Assembly: GCF_004355185.1 (NCBI RefSeq)
Contig: NZ_CP037922.1
Coordinates: 3,008,001-3,072,000 of the forward strand
Direction: 5' to 3'
DNA from: Hymenobacter radiodurans
GTDB lineage: Bacteria; Bacteroidota; Bacteroidia; Cytophagales; Hymenobacteraceae
DNA length: 64,000 nt
Positions within the stretch are counted from its first letter, which is position 1; every line of letters begins with the position of its first letter. The position numbers were made by a program, and so were the translations under genes. The notes under the pieces are model-generated. The model saw nothing but the letters and a program-made list of their open reading frames with translations, was not told where the DNA came from and did no database searches. Positions 37,683 through 48,360 of the stretch are shown here, one piece after another.

Positions 37683-40600
37683 ATGAAAAAGCCTGTACCC
37701 AAACTGAGTCGGTTCGCTATTCCGGCTATTCTTTGCTGCCTGCCCTTTCAGCCCTACACGGCGGCGGCGGCTTCTTACGCTAATTTCCTGGCAAGCTCAC
37801 TTACCTTCCAAACGCCTGATGTGACCATCAATGGCCGGGTGACAGACGAAAATGGAGAAGGCCTACCGGGCGTGAACGTGGTGGTAAAAGGCACCACCAA
37901 TGGCACGCAAACGGGTGCTGATGGCAGCTATACCCTCACCGCCCCGACAATGGCACCCTTGTCATTTCGTACGTTGGTTACACATCGCAGGAAATTGCCG
38001 TTGGCGGGCGCACTACTATTAATATAGGTCTGACTCCAGATGCCAAGGCACTGAGTGAGGTCGTGGTAGTTGGCTACTTAACAGAAGACCGTCAAAATGT
38101 AAGTAGCTCCGTGAGCAGCCTCGATGTAAAAGAGGCAAACAAGGCGCCAGTTGCTACGGCTACGCAAGCCCTGCAAGGCCGTCTGCCCGGCGTACAGGTT
38201 ACTGGAAATGGTGGCCCCGGCGCGGCACCTATCGTTAATATTCGGGGTATTGGTACCCTGGGTAATGCCGGCAGCGGGCCGCTATATGTAATCGACGGGC
38301 TGTGGACGGACAATATCAGGGATCTGAACCCCAATGATATTGAGTCGTTGACGGTGCTGAAAGATGCCTCTTCAACCGCAGTTTATGGCTCCAGAGGCGC
38401 AAATGGTGTAGTTCAGATTACCACAAAAAAGGGCAAGGCTGGTGCTCCATCTATTAACTTCAATGGGTACACGGGCGTTGAAAGCGTGTACAAGCAATAT
38501 AACCTGACCAACGCTAGCGAATGGGCCGACCGGGCCGTTATTGCTTACCGGAATGCGGGCTTAGATCCATTGAATAACGGCCAAAACAGCTTGGCTGGCG
38601 CCGTGAAAGGACCAGGTGGAGCTTTCAACCCCGATATTGATACCGATTGGCAAAAGGAGTTTTTCCAGACGGGCCGGGTCGAAGATTACAACCTGTCTTT
38701 CTCTGGCGGCTCCGCAGGGGAGAAGAACGCTACCAACTTCCTGATTTCGGGCGAATACTTTCATCAGGAAGGCATCGTAAAAGGCCCCGATTTTCAACGC
38801 TATAGCCTACGCCTCAACTCTGGCCTCACCCGTGGGCGCTTCCGTCTACAGGAGAATGTGCAGCTGACGCACTTGAGCGCAACCCTGCTCAACGGCAATC
38901 CTTTCATCGACGTGCTGACCATAATACCCAGCATTCCGGTGTATGACCCGGCCAATGAAGGGGGGTATGGTACCGGCTCGCCCATTCTGAACACATTTGC
39001 CACCAACCCAATTGGAGCCCAGGAGTTGCTGCAGCGTACGCAGTCTGACAACCGCCTGGCGGGTAACATCAGCGCCGAGTATTCCTTCTTCGATTTTTTG
39101 ACTTACCGCCTGAACGTGGCCGGAGATGGCCATACTTACAGCAATGCGGATGCCCAGAAGTCTGGTATCCTGCGGCAGAACACCCGCATCAATACCTCGT
39201 CGCTTAATGAGTTTTTAGGCTATGACCTCTTCCTATTGGGAGAGAACACCTTGAACTTCAACAAGCGCCTGGGCGACCATACGGTGAATGCGCTGGTAGG
39301 TGTTTCGGAGCAGAGCTTCCGGGCGCACAACATCCAAGCGGGCGGACAGGGGTATACGCCTGCTGGGGGGCAATATTTCTTTGAGCTGAGCGCCGCCCCA
39401 AAGGTGGGAGTTGTGCAGGGCACCTCATACAAGTACACGAAGCGCTCCTTCTTCGCGCAGGCTACCTACGATTACAAAAACCGCTACCTGCTGTCCGTCA
39501 GCGGACGCCGCGACGGTTCCTCCCGCTTCACGGAGGATAACCGCTGGGGCAACTTCGGTGCTGCCTCGATTGGGTGGCGCATCAGCGAAGAGGATTTCTT
39601 CAAGAACTCCCTGCCACAAGTCAACAACTTGAAACTACGCGCTAGCTATGGTGCGAATGGTAACGATGCCGTAGCTGGCGCCGCCGGCGGCAGCTACCTA
39701 ACGCAAGCTATTGTAGGGCAAAATGTTAACTACGTAATCGGCACTGACCAACGAATTGTAAACGGCTCTTCGCAATTGGCGCTGCCTAGCCCCGATATTC
39801 GCTGGGAAGAACGGTACACGAAAGATGCCGGTCTGGACCTTGGTCTATTTGACGACCGCCTCACACTCTCCACTGATTACTACATCTCCGAGACCCGCAA
39901 CGCTTTGGCTCCAGTGCAGGTGCTTACTTATCTGGGTCACTTTGGCGCTACGCTATTCCAGAATGCTGGTGATATCGAAAACCGGGGTTTCGAGTTGGCT
40001 TTAGGCTACCACGAAAACAAGAACGCCTTTACCTACGGCGCCGACTTTACTCTTACCACTGTTAAAAACGAGGTTACCTCCCTACCCGTTGTAGGCCAGG
40101 TATTGGAGGGCGGCGAGCTTCTGACTCGCTCGGAAGTAGGTCGTTCGCTCGGCGAGTTCTACTTGATTCCCTTCGACGGCATTTTTCAGTCGCCAGATGA
40201 GGTAGCTAATTATAAGAGCTCCAATGGCACCGTTATTCAGCCCTTCGCTTCCGCCGGTGACGTGCGCTATCGCGACACCAACGATGACGGCCGGATTAAT
40301 AATAGCGACGCCGTGTACTCGGGCAAATCCATTCCTAATCTGCTGATGGGCCTGAACCTGAATGCTGGCTACAAAGGCTTTGATCTGTCGGTGTTCTTCA
40401 ACTCAGCGAGCGGCAACAAGATTTATAATCAAGCCCGCAGAGACTTAGAAGGGTATGCCGGCCCGAATAACTACAACGCCGACGTAGAGCCCTGGTCCGT
40501 GGAAAACCCTTCTTCCTCTACCCCTCGCCTGTTGCAGGGTGGCGGTGCTGGCAACCTGGGCTTAGCAGCTGCTTCCAATTCCCTCTTCAACACCACGCGC

Positions 40601-40855
40601 TGGCTGGAAGATGGGTCGTACATCCGGCTGCGCAACATTCAGCTTGGCTATACCCTGCCTCAGTCACTGACCAGCAAAGTACCTAGTCTGGGCAGCGTAC
40701 GCGTGTATGTAACCGGCCGCAACGTATTCACCATCACCGATTACACAGGGTTTGATCCGGAGATTACTGGCACAGGCTTCTACAGCCGCGGCGTCGATAT
40801 CAGCTCTTACCCCAATGTGCGCAGCTTCACGGGGGGCATTCAGGTCAACTTCTAA
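37683..40855 (+). CDS. SusC/RagA-type TonB-dependent transporter (arabinan locus), frame-corrected
   Basis: Starts at ATG 37683 (MKKPVPKLSRFAIP) with a signal segment. A carboxypeptidase-regulatory-like domain (TINGRVTDENGEGLPGVNV), a plug (LPGVQVTGNGGPG, IVNIRGIGT, LYVIDGLW, LTVLKDASSTAVYGSRGANG) and a barrel ending GGIQVNF follow. The frame breaks in a C4 tract at 37942-37945; one added C gives LTAPDNGTLVISYVGYTSQE and exactly 1058 codons. It forms an import pair with the SusD gene 59 bp downstream. Two LacI-type operators lie just upstream and the enzymes downstream act on arabinan, so arabino-oligosaccharides are the probable ligand. Confidence 0.92.
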
Positions 40856-40914
40856 ATCACGACGGGGCGTTGCAGACTCAGCTGTGCCCTACCCAAATCG
40901 TTTTCTTTACTTAG

Positions 40915-42444
40915 ATGAAAAGCAATAAAATAATCACGCTTCTACTCGCAAGTGGTCTGTTTATGACCTCGGGCTGCGAGAAGGATCTACTGGACCAAAG
41001 CAACCCGAATGCTCCCACTAAGGACAATTTCTGGCAAAACGAGAGTGATGCTGTAAAGGGGGTATTTGCGAGCTACTCAGGCTTGCAGCAGTTTGCCTGC
41101 TACTACCGCAGCTGGCACTTTATGGCCCATCGCTCCGATGAGTCGTTTAGCGCGAGCCCCTTCGTAGAGCTAGCCAACTTTACGCGCTTCATTCAGCCCG
41201 ACGTAGACTTCTTTATCTCGTCGTTTGCCTGGAATGACTACTACCGGACGATTTACCGGACGAACCAGGTAATTGGCCGCGTGCCGGGCATTACCATGGA
41301 TGAGACGCTGAAAAAGCAGCTGGTGGCCGAAGCCAAGTTTGTGCGGGCGCTGTCGTACTTCGATATGGCTTACTTCTTCGGCAATGTGCCACTGATTCTG
41401 GAAGAGCCGAATGACGTGAATGCCCGGGCGCCCCAAGTGTCGCAGGCTGAAGTAGAAGCGCAGATAATTACCGACCTGCAATCAGCTATTCCTGACCTGC
41501 CGCTTTCATACGGCAACAACGACAAGGGCCGGGCAACGAAAGGCTCAGCGCAGGCACTACTGGCTAAAGTGTACATGCAGCAGCGCAAGTGGGCAGAGGC
41601 TTCGGCGCTGTTCACGCAGCTTGCGGCCTCGGGCCAATACGACCTGGTGCCTAATTACCTCGACAACTTCACCGACACGAACGAAAACAACCGCGAGTCG
41701 GTGTTTGAGGTGCAGTTTACGGGTTCGGTGCTGGAAGTTGGTCAGGGACAAGACAACGGCTCTGCCTCAGAAAGCCACGACCGCCCCAACTTCTTTGGCC
41801 CTCCCGGTCCTACGTTTGCCGACGTGCAGCCCCGGCGCTGGTTACTCAACGCCTATACCGATTCAACGGTAGGGTTTGCGCCCGGCAGCACCACAAAGCA
41901 CATGATTGACCCCCGGCGTGATATCAGCATCGTTCATTCAGGCAACCCTGACCGCTTCTATGGCCGCACCTTTCAGCAGTGGAACTGGAATCCCAACCAG
42001 CAGTACTGGCGCAAGTATCTGAATGACCGCACCCGCACGGACGAGAACTTTTCTTCGGGCATTAACCACCGCGTTATTCGCTACGCGGATGTGCTGCTGA
42101 TGCAAGCGGAGGCGCTGACCCAACTCGGTCAGATAAGCGCTGCGCTTCCCTTGGTCAATCGGGTACGCGCCCGCGTCGATCTGCGGCCTCTCACGGGTAC
42201 TTTCACGCAAGCATCCATGCTCCAGGCTATCTATTCGGAACGAGCCAAAGAGCTGGCTGGTGAAGGCACGCGCTGGTTCGATATCCTGCGCTGGGGCCTG
42301 ATGGATAATCAGGCAGGAATTAATGAGCTTATCACCCGCGATACGGACTTCACCAACTTCCGTTTGGGCACTTCCAAGCTCCTGCCCATTCCGCGCCGCG
42401 ACCTAGGCATCGACCCCAATCTCAAACAGAACCCTGGCTACTAA
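40915..42444 (+). CDS. SusD/RagB lipoprotein (arabinan locus)
   Basis: 509 residues. Lipoprotein signal with lipobox TSGC, then DLLDQSNPNAPTKDNFW, YRTIYRTNQVIGRVPGI, VAEAKFVRALSYFDMAYFFGNVPL and the C-terminal ERAKELAGEGTRWFDILRWG, all standard for the SusD/RagB family. It binds the glycan at the surface and lids the SusC channel. Followed by the terminator at 42467-42504. Confidence 0.95.
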   Translation: MKSNKIITLLLASGLFMTSGCEKDLLDQSNPNAPTKDNFWQNESDAVKGVFASYSGLQQFACYYRSWHFMAHRSDESFSASPFVELANFTRFIQPDVDFFISSFAWNDYYRTIYRTNQVIGRVPGITMDETLKKQLVAEAKFVRALSYFDMAYFFGNVPLILEEPNDVNARAPQVSQAEVEAQIITDLQSAIPDLPLSYGNNDKGRATKGSAQALLAKVYMQQRKWAEASALFTQLAASGQYDLVPNYLDNFTDTNENNRESVFEVQFTGSVLEVGQGQDNGSASESHDRPNFFGPPGPTFADVQPRRWLLNAYTDSTVGFAPGSTTKHMIDPRRDISIVHSGNPDRFYGRTFQQWNWNPNQQYWRKYLNDRTRTDENFSSGINHRVIRYADVLLMQAEALTQLGQISAALPLVNRVRARVDLRPLTGTFTQASMLQAIYSERAKELAGEGTRWFDILRWGLMDNQAGINELITRDTDFTNFRLGTSKLLPIPRRDLGIDPNLKQNPGY

Positions 42445-42466
42445 CCGATTGATTCATCACTAGACC

Positions 42467-42504
42467 AACAGCCGCTCTGGCCCACCGCTGGAGCGGCTGT
42501 TTTT
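42467..42504 (+). terminator. Terminator of susC-2/susD-2
   Basis: ACAGCCGCTC pairs with GAGCGGCTGT around a 13-nt loop and runs into TTTTT. Located 23 bp past susD-2. Confidence 0.85.
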
Positions 42505-42532
42505 GTCTGATACATATTTAAGTGTGGTTGCT

Positions 42533-44245
42533 ATGCGTGTTTTTGCCCCCCAGACGAACTTCTGCCATCCGCGGCACTTCATTTCCCGACTATGGCTGCG
42601 CTGTCTGTTGGTAGCTCTGTGTGGATGTATCAGTGCCCAAGCCTACGCTTTGCAGGGGCTTACGGGGCTGCACGATCCATCTACCATTGTTAAGGATGGC
42701 GACCGGTATTGGGTATTTGCCACGGGCCAAGGTATTTACAGCATGTCGTCCACGGACCTTATTAACTGGACCCCTGGGCCGCGCGCAGTATTCGTCAACA
42801 ATGCCTATCCGAGCTGGATTAACACCAAGGTACCGGGTTTTCAGGGCAATTTCTGGGCGCCTGAGGTCTTTTTCATGAACGGCAAATTCCATCTGTACTA
42901 CTCCTGCTCTACCTTCGGCTCACAGGTATCGGCTATCGGGTTGGCTACCAACGTGACGCTGGACCCCAGCAACCCCAATTACCGCTGGGTGGACCAAGGC
43001 GAAGTGATTTCGACGACTACCAGCAGCAGCGCGAATGCCATCGACCCGGCTGTATTTCAGGATGCAAATAATAATGTGTGGCTTACCTATGGCTCGTTTT
43101 TCGGTGGCCTGCGCACCACGCAGCTTAACCCGAGTACGGGCAAGTTGCAAGGCACCACCGAGTTTAGCGTGGCCAATGGTGACGTGGAAGCGGCCCACAT
43201 TATACGTCACGGCAACTTCTACTACCTGTTTATCAATCGTGGTGCCTGCTGCCGGGGGGCAAATAGTACCTACTTCGCGCAGGTTGGGCGGTCGTCGTCG
43301 CCTTCCGGGCCTTTTCTCGACAAGAATGGGGTCGATTTGAATAACAACGGCGGCACAACTGTGCTCAACTCCTCGGGTCGCTACATTGGGCCGGGCCATA
43401 TTGGTGTGTTTGAGGAAAATGGCGTCAGCTACGTTTCACACCACTATTATGATCGGGATGATAACGGCAACCCCAAGCTCGGGCTGGCAAATCTGACCTG
43501 GGACGCTGCCGAGTGGCCCGTTATCAGTCGTGATTGGGTGAAGCCGGGCCGCTATGAAATTACCAACAAAAACAGCGGGCTTGTGTGGGATGCCTGGGGT
43601 TGCACTGGCGTCTCGGGCCAGATGATTGCGCAGGGCACAAAATCAGGCTTGAACTGCCAGCAATGGGATTTCACGGCGCTGGGCAACGGTGAGTACAAAA
43701 TAACCAACGCGTTGGGCAGCCTCGCCGCCGATGTATCGGGCTGCTCTCCTGACGCTGGGGCCAAGCTGCAGCTCTTCACCGATAATGGCTTAACGTGCCA
43801 GCGCTTTCGCCTGGAGCGGGCCAACGATGGCACCTTGGTTATCGCGTCTGTCAATGGTAATCGGGTGGTGGAAGTGCCTTCGGCTTCTACGGTGGCTGGT
43901 ATACAGCTCGGCCTTTGGGACTATAATGGATGTGCATGCCAACGTTGGACATTGGCTCCAGTGGGCACACTTACCGCGGCTAGTACTCCAGCGCTCTTAA
44001 CGGAAGTAAGTATCTACCCTATTCCGGCTATCCGAGGAAGCTTTACAGTAGAGCTGGGGGGTAAAAAAGTGGGCGGTGCTGTCACGATTCAGATCTTCAA
44101 CCTGCAGGGCCGGTCAGTGTACCAAAGCGAATTTGCCCCCCAGCAGGGAAAGGTAGCGATAGAAGCGGCTTTGACGCCAGGTGTATACTTGGTGCAGGTG
44201 CAACAGGCGGGTAAGCGCATGAATCAGAAGGTGACTGTTGAGTAG
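42533..44245 (+). CDS. GH43 endo-arabinanase with ricin-type lectin module and T9SS domain
   Basis: 570 residues from ATG 42533, giving a signal peptide ending near AQAYA. GH43 five-blade domain about 40-345: base Asp48 (LHDPST), Asp171 (NAIDPAVF) and acid Glu219 (DVEAAH); NRGACCRGANST is the motif of arabinan endo-1,5-alpha-L-arabinosidases. A ricin-B/CBM13-like region (about 350-490, with repeated QxW: CQQWDFTA, CQRFRLE, CQRWTLA) and a Por sorting domain (IYPIPAIRGSF...GVYLVQVQQ) follow. It should cut arabinan outside the cell. Confidence 0.92.
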   Translation: MRVFAPQTNFCHPRHFISRLWLRCLLVALCGCISAQAYALQGLTGLHDPSTIVKDGDRYWVFATGQGIYSMSSTDLINWTPGPRAVFVNNAYPSWINTKVPGFQGNFWAPEVFFMNGKFHLYYSCSTFGSQVSAIGLATNVTLDPSNPNYRWVDQGEVISTTTSSSANAIDPAVFQDANNNVWLTYGSFFGGLRTTQLNPSTGKLQGTTEFSVANGDVEAAHIIRHGNFYYLFINRGACCRGANSTYFAQVGRSSSPSGPFLDKNGVDLNNNGGTTVLNSSGRYIGPGHIGVFEENGVSYVSHHYYDRDDNGNPKLGLANLTWDAAEWPVISRDWVKPGRYEITNKNSGLVWDAWGCTGVSGQMIAQGTKSGLNCQQWDFTALGNGEYKITNALGSLAADVSGCSPDAGAKLQLFTDNGLTCQRFRLERANDGTLVIASVNGNRVVEVPSASTVAGIQLGLWDYNGCACQRWTLAPVGTLTAASTPALLTEVSIYPIPAIRGSFTVELGGKKVGGAVTIQIFNLQGRSVYQSEFAPQQGKVAIEAALTPGVYLVQVQQAGKRMNQKVTVE

Positions 44246-44274
44246 AGCGGGACTATAAAGTAGAGAGCCAAGGA

Positions 44275-44288
44275 CACAAACGATTGTG
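44275..44288. promoter_or_regulatory. LacI-type operator upstream of galM/araBDA
   Basis: CACAAACGATTGTG, the complement form of operator 1, 221 bp before galM. The rest of the 44246-44508 gap has no gene; the promoter of the galM-ara unit should be here. Confidence 0.8.
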
Positions 44289-44508
44289 TAATTCAACAAC
44301 TCTTTCTACTTTACATACCAAATCTGAAGATGCTCTTACCATAATCTGCCCTCGTTAGTACCTATCAGCTTGCTCCAAGAGATTTATCTCTAGCAATTTA
44401 GTAGTAAACTAACGCCTCGGCAGTGATACTTGCTCAAACGTTTCGCTACTCCCTGCTTACCCTTCCACCTAGGGTTATCGCCCATTTAAACCCCCTTTTT
44501 CTCCCGCT

Positions 44509-45711
44509 ATGAAATCTTTTTCCCGTAACTCTTTGCTAGGCGGAAACCTGGCTGGCGTACTTCTCCTGGTAGCCTGCAACCAGCAACCCTCTAGCACTGA
44601 AAACGCCAACTCCGGCGTCGCCGCTGACTCCACCCAAACAGCCTCCACCGCTATGACCCCAACCGCTACTTCCTTCGGTAAGACGACCGATGGGACGGAA
44701 GTCCAACTCTACACCCTCACCAACTCGCACGGTCTGCAAGCCAAAATCACCAATTACGGTGGTACGCTGACCAGCTTATTGGTGCCGGATAAAAGTGGCA
44801 AGCTTGGCGATATCGTGTTGGGCTTCGACAACGTGAGCGGCTACCAGAGCCCGGAATATGTGAAATCAGGTCCTTATTTCGGCGCACTGATCGGGCGGTA
44901 TGGCAACCGTATCAAGGGGGGCAAATTTACCTTGGATGGCAAGGAGTATAAGTTGGCCACAAACAATGGCGCCAACCACCTGCACGGCGGCGTGAAAGGC
45001 TTCGATAAAGTAGTGTGGCAAGCCAAGCCCGGCAGCTCGGCCGACGGCCAAAACCTGATGCTGACTTACACTAGCAAAGACGGCGAAGAAGGCTACCCCG
45101 GCAACCTGAATGTGCAGGTAGTGTACACGCTCACCAACGACGACGCGCTCCGCATCGACTACACGGCTACCACCGATAAGGCCACGCCTGTCAACCTTAC
45201 TAACCACAGCTACTTCAACCTCAACCATGGCACGGCCAAGGACATCCTGAGCCATCAGGTAACACTTGATGCGGACCGCTACACTGTGGTAGATGCCGGG
45301 CTGATTCCGACGGGCGAACTGCGCCCCGTGACGGGCACTCCCTTCGACTTTACGACGCCTCACGCCATCGGTGAGCGGATTGGGCAGGTAGAAGGCGGCT
45401 ACGACCACAACTGGGTGCTCAAAGGCACTGGCAGCGGTATGCATCAAGCTGCCATGGTGTACGAGCCAACGTCAGGCCGCACCATGACTATCACCACCGA
45501 CCAGCCCGGCGTGCAGTTTTATACCGGCAACTTTCTGGATGGCACCCTCACGGGCAAAGGCGGCACCAAATACGTGAAAAATGGCGGTTTCTGCCTGGAG
45601 ACCCAGCATTTCCCCGATTCGCCCAATCAGCCTAAGTTCCCCAATACCATCCTGAAGCCGGGCGAAACCATGCGCACGTCTACGGTGCATCAGTTTGGGG
45701 TGCGCAAGTAA
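44509..45711 (+). CDS. galM: Aldose 1-epimerase lipoprotein
   Basis: 400 residues with a lipoprotein signal (lipobox LVAC) and a Ser/Thr/Ala-rich linker, then the beta-sandwich epimerase domain from about residue 55. Visible sites are YFGALIGRYGNRI, NHLHGG (157-161), the catalytic His in NLTNHSYFNL, VDAGLIPTGE and the catalytic Glu in FCLETQHFPDSPN. It interconverts anomers of aldoses. First gene of the ara cluster, 44 bp ahead of araB, so the likely substrate is L-arabinose; lipid anchoring puts it outside the cytoplasm. Confidence 0.92.
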   Translation: MKSFSRNSLLGGNLAGVLLLVACNQQPSSTENANSGVAADSTQTASTAMTPTATSFGKTTDGTEVQLYTLTNSHGLQAKITNYGGTLTSLLVPDKSGKLGDIVLGFDNVSGYQSPEYVKSGPYFGALIGRYGNRIKGGKFTLDGKEYKLATNNGANHLHGGVKGFDKVVWQAKPGSSADGQNLMLTYTSKDGEEGYPGNLNVQVVYTLTNDDALRIDYTATTDKATPVNLTNHSYFNLNHGTAKDILSHQVTLDADRYTVVDAGLIPTGELRPVTGTPFDFTTPHAIGERIGQVEGGYDHNWVLKGTGSGMHQAAMVYEPTSGRTMTITTDQPGVQFYTGNFLDGTLTGKGGTKYVKNGGFCLETQHFPDSPNQPKFPNTILKPGETMRTSTVHQFGVRK

Positions 45712-45755
45712 TCCTGACTCATTAAGCAACCCAAAACGACTTCTTTATTTCTATC

Positions 45756-47513
45756 GTGCAAGATTCACAATCGATTGATTTGGGAGCAGATGCCTACGTT
45801 ATCGGGGTCGACTATGGCACCGATTCCGTGCGCGCTTTGCTGGTGAATGCCCGTACTGGGGCTGAAGTGGCTCAGGCAGTGCATTATTACGCCCGCTGGA
45901 AAAAGCTGCTCTACTGCAAGCCCGCTCGCAACCAGTTTCGTCAGCATCCGCTGGATTACATCGAAGGGCTGGAAACCACCATTCGGCAGGTAGCCCAACA
46001 GGTGCCCGCTGAGCAAATTGTGGGTATAGCCGTGGATACCACCGGCTCTACGCCCTGCGCCGTGGATGAGCACGGCACTGCCCTGGCCATGACGCCTGGC
46101 TTTGAGGAAAACCCGAACGCCATGTTCGTGCTCTGGAAAGATCACACAGCCTTGGCAGAGGCCGCCGAAATTAACCACAAAGCCCGTACCTGGGGCGGTG
46201 AGGATTACACCAAGTACGAAGGCGGTATCTACTCGTCGGAGTGGTTTTGGGCGAAGATCATGCACGTGGTGCGCGAGGACGAGGCCGTAGCCCAAGCCGC
46301 CTATTCCTGGATGGAGCACTGCGACTGGGTGACGCTACAGCTCACGGGGGGCAATTTGCATGACTTCAAGCGCAGCCGCTGCGCTGCCGGCCACAAAGCG
46401 TTGTGGCACGAGAGCTGGGGTGGGTTGCCACTGGAGCAGTTTATCGTTCATCTCGAACCCAAGCTAACGTTGCTACGCGGGCATCTGTACCAGGCCACGT
46501 TTACCGCCGATCAACCCGCCGGCAACTTGTCCGCCGAGTGGGCTGAGCGCCTGGGCCTGACCACCAATACGGTAGTTGCCGTGGGCTCATTTGATGCCCA
46601 CGCCGGTGCCGTTGCTGGCGAGATTGAGGCCTACTCCATGGTAAAGGTGATGGGCACCTCTACCTGCGACATCGTGGTAGCGCCCAGCGCCGAGGTAGGC
46701 AACAAGCTGGTGCAAGGCATCTGTGGGCAGGTAGATGGCTCTGTAATTCCGGGTATGTTGGGTCTGGAAGCGGGTCAATCGGCTTTTGGTGATCTGCTGG
46801 CTTGGTTCCGCCAAATTATTGAGTGGCCGCTACTCACGCTCCTGCCTCAATCGAAGGTACTGACGCCTGAGCAGCAAGAAGCCCTGCGCGAAGAAATGAG
46901 CGACCGGCTGCTGATTGAGCTAACCAAAGCTGCCGCCGAAGTTGACCCCGAAGAATCGTCTGTGTTAGCTCTGGACTGGGTGAATGGTCGGCGCACTCCC
47001 GATGCCAACCAAGCCCTAAAAGGCGCCATTATGGGCCTGACCATGGGCACCAGCGCTCCTCAGATATTCCGGGCGCTAGTTGAGGCCATCTGTTACGGCT
47101 CCAAGCAAATTGTAGAGCGTTTCGAACAGGAAGGCATTCCCATTAAGCAGGTTATCGGTATCGGCGGCGTGGCCAAAAAGTCGCAGTTCGTCATGCAAAC
47201 CCTAGCCGACGTGCTCGACCGGCCCATTAAGATTGCTACTTCTGAGCAGGCGCCGGCTTTGGGTTCAGCTATGTATGCGGCCGTGGCCGCCGGTGTGCAC
47301 CCTGATGTGCTGACCGCGCAGCGGGTTATGGGCAGCGGCTTTGCCGAAACCTACGAACCAAACCCAGCGCGAGTAGCTGACTATCAGCGCCGCTACGCCG
47401 AGTACAAAACTTTCGGTCAATTTGTGGAATCCGTAACGCTGGGGGGCAAAGATGACGCACCCGAGCCCACCGAATCTCGCGACGCTGCACCCGTTATCAC
47501 TGCCAACGCATGA
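45756..47513 (+). CDS. araB: L-ribulokinase
   Basis: 585 residues from GTG 45756, normal for AraB. The FGGY kinase fold shows VIGVDYGTDSVRALL (phosphate loop), GIAVDTTGSTPCAVDE, VLWKDHTA, KVMGTSTCDIVV and VIGIGGVAKKS near the C terminus. It phosphorylates L-ribulose. Codons 4-8 contain CACAATCGATTGAT, a 12-of-14 match to the LacI-type operator. The stop overlaps the araD start (ATGA), so the two are translationally coupled. Confidence 0.95.
   Translation: MQDSQSIDLGADAYVIGVDYGTDSVRALLVNARTGAEVAQAVHYYARWKKLLYCKPARNQFRQHPLDYIEGLETTIRQVAQQVPAEQIVGIAVDTTGSTPCAVDEHGTALAMTPGFEENPNAMFVLWKDHTALAEAAEINHKARTWGGEDYTKYEGGIYSSEWFWAKIMHVVREDEAVAQAAYSWMEHCDWVTLQLTGGNLHDFKRSRCAAGHKALWHESWGGLPLEQFIVHLEPKLTLLRGHLYQATFTADQPAGNLSAEWAERLGLTTNTVVAVGSFDAHAGAVAGEIEAYSMVKVMGTSTCDIVVAPSAEVGNKLVQGICGQVDGSVIPGMLGLEAGQSAFGDLLAWFRQIIEWPLLTLLPQSKVLTPEQQEALREEMSDRLLIELTKAAAEVDPEESSVLALDWVNGRRTPDANQALKGAIMGLTMGTSAPQIFRALVEAICYGSKQIVERFEQEGIPIKQVIGIGGVAKKSQFVMQTLADVLDRPIKIATSEQAPALGSAMYAAVAAGVHPDVLTAQRVMGSGFAETYEPNPARVADYQRRYAEYKTFGQFVESVTLGGKDDAPEPTESRDAAPVITANA
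45766..45779. promoter_or_regulatory. Partial LacI-type operator inside araB codons 4-8
   Basis: CACAATCGATTGAT matches the operator at 12 of 14 positions. It encodes Ser-Gln-Ser-Ile-Asp. It could be a real weaker site or coincidence. Confidence 0.4.
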
Positions 47514-48210
47514 GCCAGTATCAGGATTTGAAACAGGCCTGCTATGAGGCCAACATGCAGTTGCCCAAGCTTGGGCTAGTATTGTTCACCTTCGGCAACG
47601 CCAGCGTCGTGGACAGGGAGCAGGGCGTATTTGCCATCAAGCCCAGCGGTGTACCCTACGACACGCTGCGGCCTGAGGACATCGTAATTATGAGTCTGGG
47701 GGCAAAGTGGTAGAAGGCACCAAGCGTCCCTCGTCGGATACTAAGACGCACGCGGTGCTTTTCAACCATTGGGACCACATTGGCGGTATTGTGCACACGC
47801 ATTCTACCTACGCTACCTCTTGGGCGCAGGCTCAACTGGATATTCCCATTCTGGGCACTACCCACGCCGACCACCTTACCGCTGACATTCCCTGCGCCCC
47901 GCCCATGGCCGACGCTATGATTGCCGGCGACTATGAGCACCAAACCGGCTGGCAGATTCTTAATGAGTTTCAGCGCCGTGGCCTCTCCCCTACTGAGGTG
48001 GAAATGGTGTTACTCAGCAACCACGCGCCTTTTACCTGGGGCAAAACCGTGGAGAAAGCCGTGTACAACAGCGCCGTTCTGGAAGAAGTAGCTCGCATGG
48101 CTTACCTCAGTTGTACCCTGCGACCGGACGTGCCACGCCTGAAAGACGCCCTGATTCAGAAACACTACGACCGCAAACACGGCGTGAATTCTTACTACGG
48201 ACAGTCATAG
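47510..48210 (+). CDS. araD: L-ribulose-5-phosphate 4-epimerase, frame-corrected
   Basis: Class II aldolase fold. N-terminal LVLFTFGNASVVDREQGVFAIKPSGVPYD, metal His pair in GGIVHTHSTYATSWAQA, and a C-terminal KHGVNSYYGQ. The frame breaks in a G5 tract at 47698-47702; one added G gives MSLGGKVVEGTKRPSSDT and exactly 234 codons, the usual AraD size. It converts L-ribulose-5-phosphate to D-xylulose-5-phosphate. Followed by a palindromic repeat before araA. Confidence 0.93.
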
Positions 48211-48230
48211 CAATTGCCTGCTATTCACCC

Positions 48231-48336
48231 TAAAAGAACGTCATGCAGAGCGCAGCGAAGCATCTCGCGTGCTGATGTTGGATTACTACCCCTAGTAAAC
48301 ACGCGAGATGCTTCGGCTTCGCCTCTGCATGACAAA
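48231..48336. repeat. Dispersed palindromic repeat, copy 3 (araD-araA gap)
   Basis: TAAAAGAACGTCATGCAGAG and GCGAAGCATCTCGCGTG on the left are answered by CACGCGAGATGCTTCG and CTCTGCATGAC on the right. It fills most of the 150-bp gap between araD and araA and can fold as a hairpin in the ara transcript. Confidence 0.9.
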
Positions 48337-48360
48337 ATACTCTTGAAACTCTCTCCTATC

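Noticed and set aside
48214..48360. N-terminal extension of araA
   Set aside because: The upstream frame is simply open across a palindromic repeat; AraA families begin at the ATG at 48361.
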